Below, in pieces: positions 46,456 through 57,040 of a stretch of DNA of 64,000 bases (the first letter of the stretch is position 1; every line of letters starts with the position of its first letter). Where the stretch lies: positions 450,805 through 514,804 of the forward strand of contig MU278354.1 of assembly GCA_022385755.1 (NCBI GenBank), given 5' to 3'. The notes below the pieces were generated by a model. The model saw only the letters and a program-made list of their open reading frames with translations, had not been told where the DNA came from and made no database searches. Source of the stretch: Trametopsis cervina. Taxonomy: Eukaryota; Basidiomycota; Agaricomycetes; Polyporales; Irpicaceae. The position numbers and the translations under genes were made by a program.

Positions 46456-46953
46456 TCATTCCATGCCCTCATCCCCTTCTACCAATTCATATCCGACCCA
46501 CACCACCTCTGAGCAACTACTGCACCCAACCAGATGCTGCCCACTTTCCATATCCCGTTCGGTGATGATATACGCGCCGCTGCATCGACAACGGTATCGC
46601 CACGTTCCCAAGCCGTCGTCTAGATCCGTAAAATCTTCTAGAGAGACAACTTGCGCGGGTCGAGGACCAATACTCCTCTGGGAACGCAGAGCATCGTACT
46701 TGGCCCGTTCCTCAGAATTGGCGAGCGTTTCGAAGGCTCTCTTTAACAAATCAATGTCATAGCGTGTTCGACCCTGTTTAAGGGGTTCACGAGAGTGCTG
46801 TTTGTCGGGATGGTGCAAGAGTAAAGCGCGGTGGTATGCAGTCTTCACCTCTGAGATGCTAGCATCGCTCGGAAGCGAGAGCAGGTCATAGTAATCATGG
46901 TGTTGTTGAGCATCCAGGGTTGATAGAGTCTGCGCGGAGACAAGAGGCGACAA
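46456..46953 (-). CDS. DPH4: DPH4 J-domain protein of diphthamide synthesis (5' end unresolved)
   Basis: About 160 aa. A J domain (HDYYDLLSLPSDASISEVK, with the HPD motif in LLLHHPDKQHS) is followed by a CSL-type zinc finger: YRCRCSGAYIITERDMESG, then GCSSCSEVVWVGYEL, giving CxC and CxxC ligands. This domain order is specific to Dph4/DNAJC24, which supplies the Fe/electron-related J-protein function for diphthamide on eEF2 in the cytosol. The frame has no ATG before the J domain. An acceptor CCGCGCAG ends at about 46927, so a short upstream exon is expected. An ATG at 47024 with a donor at ATC-GTCATT would give MIT-LSTLDAQQ, but the donor is weak. It is divergent from the LEA-like gene. Confidence 0.85.
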   Translation of the reverse strand: MSPLVSAQTLSTLDAQQHHDYYDLLSLPSDASISEVKTAYHRALLLHHPDKQHSREPLKQGRTRYDIDLLKRAFETLANSEERAKYDALRSQRSIGPRPAQVVSLEDFTDLDDGLGTWRYRCRCSGAYIITERDMESGQHLVGCSSCSEVVWVGYELVEGDEGME

Positions 46954-47230
46954 GAGGTGAGAGAGTGGTGAGAGTACGAATTGAATTTAAGAATAATTGC
47001 GAGGCGCGCTGGAATGACGATCATGAGTTTCCTTTTTAGTGGCCACGATCATCCACATTTACGGGCACACGCGACTCTTGACTGGTTGAAGTTGAAAATA
47101 AAACGACGCACTTGGTCAAGGTAACCAGCGAATATGGCGGTACCGAACGTCGCCAAAGGACAGGAAGTTCGCCAGCAACACTGTCAGAATCGCGGAGGTG
47201 AGTAACGGTGAATCATCGCAAAACATGCAT

Positions 47231-47309
47231 AGGTGCTACCAGGGTTCGAACCTGGGTTTCAGGAAGGTATTATCAAAATCCTGAGTGATAACCACTACAC
47301 TATAGCACC
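47231..47309 (-). tRNA. tRNA-Gln(UUG), intron-containing, copy 2
   Basis: Minus strand. The acceptor stem GGTGCTA pairs with TAGCACC. D-arm, CAGGA/TCCTG anticodon stem, TTG anticodon and T-arm are identical to copy 1. The intron is 7 nt (47266-47272) and unrelated to that of copy 1. Exon differences from copy 1 are one compensatory acceptor pair (C-G to T-A) and one variable-loop base. Confidence 0.93.
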
Positions 47310-47426
47310 GTGATGACCGGTTGTACCTTGGCTCAACTTCTTGGCCACAGGCGCCAGTACTCCACTGACTGCGACGCATCATTCCACTCATTCCACCGTT
47401 CACGACGTCATTCACGCCTCGTCGAG

Positions 47427-47434
47427 ATTATTTA
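47427..47434 (+). promoter_or_regulatory. TATA-like element of the LEA-like gene
   Basis: TTATTTAA/ATTTAAA sits about 50 bp upstream of the ATG at 47484, with a short C/T-rich leader after it. It would suit a strongly or stress-regulated promoter; position is by eye. Confidence 0.4.
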
Positions 47435-47483
47435 AACTGTGGATGATGTCTGCTGTACGCCCTCAACTCTTCAGACAACAACC

Positions 47484-48192
47484 ATGCTTCGTTCAACACT
47501 CTCCTCTGCATCGCGCACCGTCCTCGCCTCGTCCTCGCGACGGGCTTTCCACACATCTCCCATTGCCGCCAAGACGGTGACGGAGAAAGTCACGGAAACA
47601 GCAAGCGATGTACGCGCTGCGCCTGTTGTGGCGAAGATTCATAGACTGACAGTTTCCTTCAGGTCAACATCAAAGTCGGGAAGAGCTTGGCCTCCGCAAT
47701 TGAAAAGGGCGAGCAAGTGGCAGAAGCCGCGAAACAATCAGTGGGTGCGTAGCAGCAGCGTAAGGTATTGAATTGGTGTTTTAACCGTGCTACATAGGCG
47801 GATCCAGTGTGAAAGAGGTGGCCGACAATGTAAGGACTTCCGTGATTTTATGTACCTTTGGTTCTAATTTGGTTTCATGTAGGTTAACAAAACTACGGGA
47901 CGCGGGCTGGCTTCGGCCATTGAAACCGGCGAGAAAGCCACGGCTAAGACCAAAGAGACTCTAGGTAAGCCATATGTTTCTGCTGCTTATTATCTGCTGA
48001 GTGTGGCGTTAGGAGCCGCGTCATCCAAGACGAAAGAGACTGCCAATATCGCAGGACAGAAAGCCAACCAGGTTTGTGATTGCTATTCTCTGTTACGCTA
48101 GAGCAGACGTTGATTCGGTCCAGGCTGCTGCGGGAGCACGCGAAGGGAAGGAAGACTTCAAGGCGGACGTGAAGAAAGAAGTGAGAAAGTAA
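47484..48192 (+). CDS. small LEA-like mitochondrial protein
   Basis: Six exons, 47484-47609, 47663-47744, 47798-47829, 47883-47964, 48013-48071 and 48124-48192, giving 149 aa. The N-terminus (MLRSTLSSASRTVLASSSRR, then AFHTSPIAAK) is a classic mitochondrial presequence. The rest is hydrophilic, Ala/Lys/Glu/Thr-rich amphipathic helix resembling LEA group 3 or apolipoprotein-like stress proteins. A 28-residue unit occurs twice: VNIKVGKSLASAIEKGEQ... and VNKTTGRGLASAIETGEK..., each on an exon of exactly 82 nt, showing exon duplication. A protective role for membranes or proteins during drying or heat is inferred from composition only. Confidence 0.8.
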
Positions 48193-48772
48193 TGCGAGAG
48201 CGATACTTAGTATTTATCAGTGCCCGCACGATCGGCTGCGCTAAAGACATCATACCTCACTAGTCGCACATTGTAATACCTCAATACATTATCCAGGATT
48301 GTTTGCACAATCCATCCATGTACAATATCTCGGAACACCACTGGGCGACGTTTTATGGGACCCACCTAGCTAAGTGACGCTTGTACTTGGTAGTCTTTGA
48401 AGTCGGAAATGACCGCCTACGAGAAACGCATTAGAAAGAGTGGCTGATGAATATCTATTTGCTAAAGAGGATTGCACATAGCTGAACGCCACGAAGAATC
48501 TAGACACCAAAAACGGTAGACGGGGACTCACATTCCGGCCGGCGATCAGCCACTGGGCCGAGCGAGGCCGCACCGGACCTGCCGGGGCCGGGTGTGTCAA
48601 AAAACAGTTGTCACGAAGAAATCGACCGATTTTGTTTTCAGCCAATCAGGACGCGCGCTGGGAACAGTTCAAGGTCGCAGGCGATTTCAGTTTTCGTCTC
48701 CTCCCCACGGACTTGTCGTCGCCACCTCGTCGTCTCGCCTCTCCCGACACGAACGACGCTCCCTAATCCGCG
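48193..48772. promoter_or_regulatory. intergenic, upstream region of ERG5
   Basis: 3' flank of the LEA-like gene and promoter of ERG5. A GC-rich stretch (48535-48598) precedes the leader. No sterol-regulatory element could be identified with confidence. Confidence 0.4.
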
Positions 48773-50484
48773 ATGCAGTCATCCAAGATCTTGTCCCCGT
48801 CGTCGGTGTCCTCCTCAACGTCGTCCGATGGCCTCCCCTCGTTCCCTGACCTGTTGCCCAGCGGCAGCTGGTTCTACACAACTGCAGCTATTATTCTCTC
48901 CCTCCTTGTTCTCGAGCAGTCGGTCTATCGCTACAAGAAACGTCATCTTCCGGGAGCTACATGGACGATCCCGCTCATTGGCAAGTTCGCAGACTCTGTG
49001 AACCCCACCATGGAGGGCTACATGTCACAATGGGCTTCTGGTGCGCTGAGCGCAGTCAGCGTCTTCAACATGTGCGTACTCCTGTTTCTTTACGTCTTGT
49101 TCTGGGTACTGGGTGTTAACTATTTATTCTGCTTCAGTTTCATTGTCATGGCATCCACGACAGAGTATGCGCGCAAGATCTTGAACTCTCCCACGTACGC
49201 CGAGCCGTGTCTCGTGCATTCTGCTAAGCAGATCCTCAGCCCTGATAACTGGTACGTTGCTACAATTGTTGTTATCGCACGCTCTCTGGACTGACGTCGG
49301 TGCTCCCATAGGGTTTTCCTCACCGGCAAAGAGCATGTTGACTATCGTCGCGGTCTCAACTCTCTGTTTACGCGTAAAGCACTTGGGTACGTGGAAGATA
49401 TATCTTCATCATGGCTGTGTTTGTTTACACGCATACCAGTCTTTACGTAGCCATCCAGGACATCATTACCCGCAAGCACCTCAACCAGTGGCTCGCCGAC
49501 GCTGCGACCAACCCGGAAGCTGTTCCCATCATGATGACCGCCCGTGATTTGAACATGGAGACCTCGCTTCGTGTGTTCTGTGGTAACCACATCCCTGACC
49601 ACGCCGCAAAGGAGATCAACCAAAAGTACTGGGATATCACCCTTGCTCTTGAGCTCGTCAACTTCCCTCTCGCTATCCCCGGAACGAAAGTTTACAGGGC
49701 TATCCAGGCGCGCAAGGTTGCCATGAAGTGGCTTGAGTTGGCAGCGCGCAAATCAAAGGAGAGCGTCGCTGCTGGCAACCCTGCGGAGTGCATGTTGGAG
49801 GAGTGGGTGTACAACCTGAACGATCCCTCATTCAAGGGCAAAAAGGAATACACCGATCGCGAAATGGCCATGGTCGTGTTCTCCTTCCTCTTCGCTAGCC
49901 AGGATGCCATGAGCAGCGGTTTGATCTACGGCTTCCAGCATCTTGCGGATCACCCCGAGGTCCTGAGAAAGATCAGGGCGGAGCAGGATGAGGTCCGTGG
50001 CGGTGACAGCGAAAAGCCCTTGACGTTGGAGATGATGGACCAAATGCCTTACCTGCGTGCAATGGTGCGAGAGACCTTGCGTGTAAAGCCCCCGGTCACG
50101 ATGGTTCCATACAAGGCGACGAAGGCATTCCCTATCAGCGAGGACTACACTGTCCCCGCCGGCAGCATGGTCATTCCGTCCTTCTATCCCGCACTGCACG
50201 ACCCCGAGGTGTACCCTGACCCGGATGCGTTCCTCCCTGAGCGTTGGTTGGACCCTGAGAGCCCCGCGAACACAAACCCGAAGAACTATCTCACGTTCGG
50301 CAGCGGGCCGCACAAATGCATCGGCTTGGAGTATGCGATGATGAACATCGGACTCGTACTGGCCGACGCCGCTGTGATGATGAACTGGGAGCACGTCGTC
50401 ACTCCACAGAGTGAGAAGGTCAAGATCATCGCCACCATTTTCCCCCAGGATGGATGTCTGCTCAAGTTCACGCCCAGGCAATAG
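48773..50484 (+). CDS. ERG5: cytochrome P450 CYP61, sterol C-22 desaturase
   Basis: Four exons, 48773-49071, 49138-49251, 49312-49386 and 49440-50484, giving 510 aa. An N-terminal membrane anchor (WFYTTAAIILSLLVLEQSVY) is followed by the proline-rich hinge HLPGATWTIPLIGKF. The I-helix region SFLFASQDAMSSGLIYGFQ, K-helix ETLR (in MVRETLRVKPPV), PERW (FLPERWLDPES) and heme-binding FGSGPHKCIG with Cys at about 456 are all present. VDYRRGLNSLFTRKALG and the DAMSS segment are CYP61-specific. It introduces the C22-23 double bond in ergosterol synthesis at the ER and is the drug-relevant late step. The length is normal for the family. Confidence 0.96.
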
Positions 50485-51905
50485 ACACGTCTCAGTTTGG
50501 AATCTAGACGATTCCTGGGATTATGAGATGATTATCATTATATACGACCCTCGCACTATCTCTTTCACGGTCATTTAGCCATTCGTTGGGAACCTTACAT
50601 AGTATCCATACCCGTTGGAAGTAATTATCACACATTGAAAAAGTGTATCGCTCTACCCGACAGAGGCGCTGTAATAACGGCGGCAGGAAGCTGTCAGTGG
50701 TGAATCATAGGCATGGGTGTTATTCCCTGTGAAGAACCGACGAGGTGGAGGAACCCGGAGGCCTTATCAACACCGTCCATGCTACGCAACGTAAATTACT
50801 TGCATTTGCTCACAACATAGGTATCAGGCTTGCCAGAAGGTATGCAATTTATCATGTGAGTCATTCATTATCTACTTATGCAGCGTTCAACAGCACCACT
50901 ATAGACCCGCGGCACCGCCCGAGGATCGCCACAAAGCCACCGTCAGGGCGGTGATGATTTCGGCAAACGCTCTTGCTTTCATCTTCCATCCGGCAACAAT
51001 GCATGGCACCATAACACGCTCATTACTTTGTTGCAGTGAACAGGCAGCACTTCTTTTCGCCAAAGCTGCAAACCGACTTCTGCTGGCTGCTATCAATGGC
51101 TCTGTTGGTGCAGACGGCGCGTCAATGTTCTGCACCTCAAACACGCATTCAATCACTTCTCCATCTGTTGGTGATATAGTCGCGCCAAATTCACTTCGGC
51201 TCTAGCTCACAGTCTCTCTCTCCCAGATAAACCTCCGTGCGAAAGGTGTGGCATTCATCTGTCATGTCAACGTGTATCTGTCTAACCAGAATGATCTGCC
51301 TGGATCAATGTCCCCGACTCAGTTCATGCATCGTTCTCTACGGCAATATGCACATGTACATCTGCGGCGTCGGACAGTTGCTTCGCGGAGATGAAGAACC
51401 TCAACTGAGCCTGAAGCGTGGAGGCTGGAGACCGCGTTCGTAGCGATGGCTGACGACACGACGAGACCCTTCGCCGTCCCCCAAGGCCTGCGAGGGTAGA
51501 AGAGCCGCGACAACGCATACCGGTAGGCTGTGGACGACCTCCTAGTCCGTTACATCCCCCACGCCCAGAAGATGTTGGTGCTGACAGTGCCCCTGATGAT
51601 GGCCACGTCTCGGCACAGCCAATCGAGCGGTGTCGTCAATGACTGTTCCGTGCCACACTCAGTTGAATGTATGTCCCATTCGTTGTTCCTGGATGACCGT
51701 ACGTTGTCAAGGCCGCAGACACCGCCCGTTTATGTGCTCTCCGTATGCATCGCATTGGCGACTTTCGGATCCTTCTCTCATTCCTTTTCTTGCTCCTTTC
51801 CGTCTTCTTGTTTTCCCTCTCACCCTCTCCGACACTCCTTTGCATTCTACTACAGGGACTAGCTGCGTCCTATCCAACCCGTCTGGTGACGTCTGACAGC
51901 ACTCT
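50485..51905. other. intergenic between ERG5 and the membrane-protein gene
   Basis: About 1.4 kb of 3' flank and promoter. A long C/T-rich tract (about 51770-51850) just before the next gene is a usual fungal promoter/leader feature. No protein-like frame was recognised. Confidence 0.5.
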
Positions 51906-53665
51906 ATGCCCATCTGGCAGGCGCCTCTTCTGGAATATTTAATCTTTGCGCTCGTGAGCTTTTCCACATCCCTCCTTGCAACCGCCACCCTCGTCAACGT
52001 CACAGTGGACGACTCCGAAATACTAAACGGCTCTGCGGCTATAACATATGCACCATTAACCGGATGGAACAATGGAGCAGACTGCGCGTCCTGTGATGCC
52101 CGTCCGGATCCCAGTCGCACATGGGGAGGAACGTGGCACGATTCCACTTATCCTGGAGGGGGGGAGAACCATATTCTCTCGGCTTCGCTCATTTTTAATG
52201 GTGAGTACAGATCAAAGTCAGACCTGTCTGAAAGCACCTAATCGCACACAGGGTCTGCCATTTACGTATTCTGCATTATTTCGCATTCAACTACTAAGCC
52301 GTCGGGTAATTCCAACATGACATTCTTCATCGATGGGGGGGCAGTGGGAGGCTATTTTCTGGCTCCGTCCGGATCCGAGACATACGATTACAATGTCCTT
52401 GTCTACGCGAATAACTCGCTCACCCCTGGTACCCATTCGCTGACTGTACAGAATGGAGCTGTGGGAGCCCCGAAAAGTCTCATGTTGCTGGATTACATTG
52501 TTTATTCGTGAGTAGTATATCTTCATTATCAAGCACGGCTCTCTGAAGACTAGACAGTCAGGACAATGACCTCCGTAAGTCGTGTACAACACCCATTATA
52601 ACGGTAGTTGAGCGTCGGTTGCTTAACATGGTTTCAGAGACATCACCTCCTAAAACATCTTCTCCTGGAACATCTTCTCCTGGAACATCTTCTCCGCCAT
52701 CGGTACCAAGATCTTCCGAAGTGATGGGTGTCAATCGTCCTGAAGGGAACAGTTCTTCATCGCACAGGCGCACCATAGTTATCGCTGCAACTGTTTCTGG
52801 GGCGGTGGTACTTATCGGTGTCGCTGTTGCGGCCATATTCTTGTGTTGTCGGAGGAGGCCTGAGCAACAGGTGTACCCATATAATTTTCCTGCAGAAGAC
52901 ATCACCGAAGATCCTTCGTCAAGTGGGTGGGTAGAGGACGCATGGGGCCGTCATGAGGGCAGTGGTGTAGTTGAGCACCCCTCGTTAGCATCTGGGACGC
53001 GCACCACTGAAGCTCTACGCGGTGACCCTACCCGGCGCGACAAGGGCAAAGGCAAGGGCAGCCGGAGGCGAGCTTTCACGGAAAGTGCTGTCACACCCCC
53101 TCGCCCAACAGCAAGCCCTCTTGCGAGAGCAGCACGATGGTCACAACAGCTCGCTCGGACAGCGGCTCCTGTCACACCTACTAGTTCAACAGGAGCGGTG
53201 GTCGCTTTTGAGATGACGAACATGGGTCGCATTCATCGCCACCCGTACGCGGCTCCAACCCCTGAACCAGACATCGAACTGGACTCACCGACTTTGGGTC
53301 GACCGGATACAGGAGACCACATTGGGTCCAGAGTAACACCCCCCGCTGGGAGTGGTTCCTTTGCCGTCAGTTCTGCGTCGATGCCAGAACGCATACCTGA
53401 ACCTAACCCCACTGCCGCGGCCGAAGACTCCTCAAGAACTGCCCTGCTGCATCCTGCATCCCCTTCCGCTTCTACTCCTTCACCCTCACCGCCCGCACCC
53501 GCGCCGGTGAGGGCAAGATCACGGCCCCTTCCAATGCAGCCTGTGCTGGAATCGCAAGCTCATGCTGCGCGGTCCCGCAGGTTCAACTCTCCCTCAACGC
53601 CAGGTGGTTCTACCGTGGGAAGCGAGTTACCGCCTCCTTATCCTGGGACTTCTCGGAGCAGATGA
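51906..53665 (+). CDS. single-pass membrane protein with conserved fungal ectodomain
   Basis: Four exons, 51906-52200, 52252-52507, 52558-52574 and 52638-53665, giving 531 aa. A signal peptide (LEYLIFALVSFSTSLLATAT) leads into a beta-rich ectodomain with NVTVDDSEILNGSAAITYAP, paired Cys (CASCD), TWHDSTYPGG, MTFFIDGGAVGGYF and LTPGTHSLTVQNGAVG. A Ser/Thr/Pro-rich stalk has SSPGT repeats. One transmembrane helix (IVIAATVSGAVVLIGVAVAA, then IFLCCRRR) precedes a long disordered Pro/Ser-rich cytosolic tail with PPYPG near the C-terminus. This architecture is abundant in Agaricomycetes; the role is unproven, with surface sensing or carbohydrate binding suggested by the fold-like pattern. Exon 3 is only 17 nt. 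Confidence 0.82.
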
Positions 53666-54436
53666 GTATGTCACGACCGACTGACCACGGATGTTGTCGG
53701 TAAACGTGCGTATTTCTATAAGCGCGAACATAGCGATACTCATACTGAGATGTCGGCCCGCAGCTCACTAGATGTACTTCTACTTCGTTCTATTTTGTAG
53801 GTCGGGGTTTTCTATTATTTTGTAGCAAACTGGACTAAACGCCTCCTTTACCAGATTACATAAATTATCATTGGACGTTCCATCCCACTTGGTGCACTAT
53901 GGGGCAGCACTGTGATCCCTTAGAACAGGAAATAAAGATCATATAGCTAATCGGTGTGCGCAGTTTGCTACGCCATGTCGGAGAGGATGCGTTTCGCCGT
54001 CCCGGTATGAACACGCAAGTTGACAACTCATCTCAAACCGAAAGGCAGTCGAGGTCGAATATGTGACCTCCAATGGTGCGTTGACGTTGATGGTTTACCT
54101 CCACTTGTCTCATACTGGGGTGATAGGTCTTTCGCAGCGGTCAACTGCGCAGTCCTACTTATGAAGCAGTTATAATGTTCATGAATAAACACCAATGTCC
54201 CGAGCTCAGATCGAAACCAGTACACGCAGTTTCACAACGTCAGGAGCTGTATCACCGGCCTATCCTGCACCGCAAGAACAATTGCGGCCATAATATTACA
54301 ATGGGTAATATTGTGCATGTGAATTACATCCTGGATCAAGCCTATTACATCTTCCATCCCTCTTTTCAACCAGGTCTTTTCAGAAACAGTGAATAAAATT
54401 GTCTCGTAGATGCGACTTTGATACAATATCCAACAT
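53666..54436. other. intergenic, convergent 3' flanks
   Basis: About 770 bp between the membrane-protein gene and the unknown gene on the minus strand. No gene, tRNA or repeat was recognised. Confidence 0.5.
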
Positions 54437-56560
54437 TCATCGTCCCGCATACGGAGTAAATGTCGACCGGCGTTCTCTCGACGAGGGGCCCTTGAACTCC
54501 ACGCCAGGACTTCGTGGCACTGGCGACAGATCCAAAGGTGCCCATGGAAGTAGGTTTGGTTGGTATGGGGAAGGGAGCGGTGTTGATGGAACAGTTGGGG
54601 CGATGTCCTGAGAAGGCTCATCATAGTTGGCGGTGACAGTGGAGGCTGTCGATGAAACAGGACTGCGAGAGTTAAGACGAACACGGAACACAGGCGACCT
54701 AGGAACGTAGTCCACCCCGTACGGATTGTCAGCGGAATGGTCTTCGCCAGATGAAATAGGGCCTGGGACAATCCAAGCATTGGGGATAGGTGGCGGAGGT
54801 AGTACAGGGGGTTCTTCACTCAAACGGTCTGACATAACACTCCTTCCAGAAAGATGTTGAGCGGCGAGAGCTTGAGCTCGGACACGCATGTGGGACCTAT
54901 TGCGTTCGTATTCTTCTTCTTCATCGGTTGAAATCTCGTTACCGTCCGCATCGAGTCGTGCTGACAAGGAGTCTGTTACTAAGTAATTGCTTGACGAAAA
55001 TATATGTTTCAACTCACCCCAACCTCGTCGTCGACGTCCCGGAATACTGGTAGAGGATAGCTGACTTCGAGTTAACTGCTCCGATGCAGAGAATGAACGG
55101 CTTCTGTCCCGTTCCAAAAAATAATTTGGAGAGAGTAGGTACGATCTCGGTTGGGAAACGCGATGGTCATCACCCTCGCCAGGCCTGATTACTTCGTCTT
55201 CTAAGGAAGAGTAGTCTGACCACCCGGGGATGGACGATAGCTCTGCCTGCTGTGGGCCGTTTCTCTGCGACGACGAGGTCAATGCTTGGCCATCGTCTTC
55301 ATCCTCAAGGAGCTCGACGACCCGCCATTGGGAGGCGGCGCCACCCTCAGGATTAAGGCGCCTCCTTATGCGATATGAACGTCTACTTGCGGGGTCAATT
55401 ATTTCGTCCTCTGGGTCTGGCGTGTCCGCAGTACTGCCGGAACGCGGACGTCCTATGACTTGCAGGGTTGGAGGGAGAACGTCCGCAGTACTGCCGGAAC
55501 GCGGACGTCCTATGACTTGCAGGGTTGGAGGGAGAACAACATTTGGCACACTTTCACCTTGGTTAGATCGCTGAGAGATGACGATGCCACTTGTACCTTC
55601 TGGATCGCGGGGACGTCGATCCCTAAGGTTATGTCGCCAGAGAGCACTACGCCAGCGCCTTGTAGCTGTGTCAGCGGTTGTGTTTGCAGACGGATTAAGC
55701 GTACTTGAGCTTGAAGACGGTTGCGCAGAAGCCATAGATTGCCTGAAGGCACGGGCTGAGGCCACCAGTTCCTGGCCATGCTGAGAAAGAAGGGATAAAC
55801 TAGAGTCGGAGGTTTCCATGAACTCCCGAAAATCTGTCCGAAGATCATTACTTGTTGCGCTACCTCCAACACGAGCCCGAGCCTCCACTCGTCTGCCCAG
55901 CGATGTGGATGCTTCGTTAGAGCTTGCGTTGCGTCTTGCAAGGAGGGGAATGATGGTAGGTCGGGACGGTCCAGCAGGAGGTAACTCTGCAGGAGAGCGC
56001 GGCCCAGACGGCCCAGGTGCATGCCGCCTGGGGGAAGTAGACATGGGTGCATACGCCCCGACCCTCGCTATGGTGTCGTCAAGTTCGTCAATCCTGCCTG
56101 CCAGCTCTGCAAACCGCCGACGAATAGTGCCCAGAGTCGAGGAGGACCCTTCTGGATGCATAGTAAATGGTTGTTCCGGAACGGGTAGTGTTGCGTCGAT
56201 TATTACGTCTGGGTCGTTACCCGCTCGAATGGGTGAAGTGGAAGGCTCATCTGAGAGTACAATTGCAGCGTGTTCGGGACCCATGGGTGTTGAGTGGTCT
56301 TGCCATTGTCGCTCGGTGGACATTGTTTGCAGTGAGAGGCGAAGTCTCAGGCGTAGCGCGAGAAGACGTTCGTATGCAGCCTCAATGGCAGTGGAAGCGC
56401 GCCTGAGAGACTGCTGCGAGTCGGAAATAGATTGTAGAATGTTCGTTTCAAGAGCCTGTAGTCGCGACGAGTGGTTTAGATTGTCAACCGTGGCCTGTGT
56501 TGACGATGAGGATGTTTGAAAAGGTGCTCTGGGGGTATCTAACGAAAAGGGTGCAGTCAA
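54437..56560 (-). CDS. unknown disordered protein with coiled coil and internal 19-aa duplication (5' end unresolved)
   Basis: The frame is open over 54437-56560, with a probable intron at 54973-55017 (GTGAGT...AACAG, 45 nt, in frame). Without it the product has about 690 aa. I do not recognise the family. The N-terminal part has a coiled coil (RLQALETNILQSISDSQQSL...ERLLALRLRLRLS) and a second helix (RRRFAELAGRIDELDDTIAR). The rest is Ser/Arg/Pro-rich with acidic patches. The unit VLPPTLQVIGRPRSGSTAD occurs twice in tandem. There is no ATG before the first coiled coil; a CGTTAG acceptor at about 56542 suggests an upstream exon, possibly from the ATG near 56652. If the first in-frame ATG (56323) were used the first coiled coil would be lost. 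Composition suggests a scaffold; function is unknown. Confidence 0.65.
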   Translation of the reverse strand: MTAPFSLDTPRAPFQTSSSSTQATVDNLNHSSRLQALETNILQSISDSQQSLRRASTAIEAAYERLLALRLRLRLSLQTMSTERQWQDHSTPMGPEHAAIVLSDEPSTSPIRAGNDPDVIIDATLPVPEQPFTMHPEGSSSTLGTIRRRFAELAGRIDELDDTIARVGAYAPMSTSPRRHAPGPSGPRSPAELPPAGPSRPTIIPLLARRNASSNEASTSLGRRVEARARVGGSATSNDLRTDFREFMETSDSSLSLLSQHGQELVASARAFRQSMASAQPSSSSSTLNPSANTTADTATRRWRSALWRHNLRDRRPRDPEGTSGIVISQRSNQGESVPNVVLPPTLQVIGRPRSGSTADVLPPTLQVIGRPRSGSTADTPDPEDEIIDPASRRSYRIRRRLNPEGGAASQWRVVELLEDEDDGQALTSSSQRNGPQQAELSSIPGWSDYSSLEDEVIRPGEGDDHRVSQPRSYLLSPNYFLERDRSRSFSASEQLTRSQLSSTSIPGRRRRGWGELKHIFSSSNYLVTDSLSARLDADGNEISTDEEEEYERNRSHMRVRAQALAAQHLSGRSVMSDRLSEEPPVLPPPPIPNAWIVPGPISSGEDHSADNPYGVDYVPRSPVFRVRLNSRSPVSSTASTVTANYDEPSQDIAPTVPSTPLPSPYQPNLLPWAPLDLSPVPRSPGVEFKGPSSRERRSTFTPYAGR
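55424..55537. repeat. perfect 57-bp tandem duplication in coding sequence
   Basis: Copies 55424-55480 and 55481-55537 are identical at all 57 positions. They encode two copies of a 19-residue unit in the unknown protein. Lack of any difference, including third codon positions, points to a recent event or ongoing slippage/gene conversion. Confidence 0.95.
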
Positions 56561-57040
56561 GGTGCAAGTTGGGCACAGACAAGATGCGGTGTCTTGAGAA
56601 ACAGATGAGAGTGAATCAGCCTGGTGACAGTGGATTCAAAAAGTGCCATCTCTAACGTGTATTGGTTCCAAATAACGGTCTTCCCATGTGTTGGACAATG
56701 GTGTAACACCTCTGCCCTCTCCGCGTTCCAAACAAGGTATAAGGTCGAGCACAAAGACAATAGCAAAACCGCTTGACTGGCACAGCTTGTTCTGAGGCTG
56801 AAGTAGTCGCTGAGGTCAAAATAGTATACAAAGGCCCAGAGAAAACAAGCAAGAACCGTCGCCTGTGTAGTAGGGATGAGAGAGTAGTCAATCCTAGTCC
56901 CGGACTCGTCCCTCAGTCGCCTGTGGCAATTCGGCAATCAACGGTTCGTGCGCAATATACAGGAAAGGAAATAGGCGCATCAAATATAATGAGACGAACA
57001 ATGCAAGAGTGCGCGGTCATCAGGGATAGGTATGTATGTG
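56561..57040. other. intergenic upstream of the unknown gene / 3' of UTP5
   Basis: 480 bp likely containing the missing first exon and promoter of the unknown minus-strand gene. A short frame beginning MALFESTVTRLIHSHLFLK on the minus strand (from about 56666) is a candidate first exon. Confidence 0.35.

Noticed and set aside
42342..47309. Idea that the two tRNA-Gln genes are inverted repeats of a mobile element
   Set aside because: Similarity stops at the tRNA ends and the introns differ; no terminal repeats, transposase or target duplication is seen.
48370..48645. Minus-strand open frame in the ERG5 promoter
   Set aside because: No ATG at its start and the composition follows the GC-rich promoter; antisense noise is more likely.
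52619..53665. Independent gene starting at the ATG near 52628
   Set aside because: The frame joins to the upstream ectodomain through a 17-nt exon with good splice sites and gives the known ectodomain-TM-tail layout.
55230..56519. Long plus-strand open frames opposite the unknown protein
   Set aside because: They lie antisense to a 700-codon frame with repeats and coiled coil; codon pattern mirrors the minus-strand gene.
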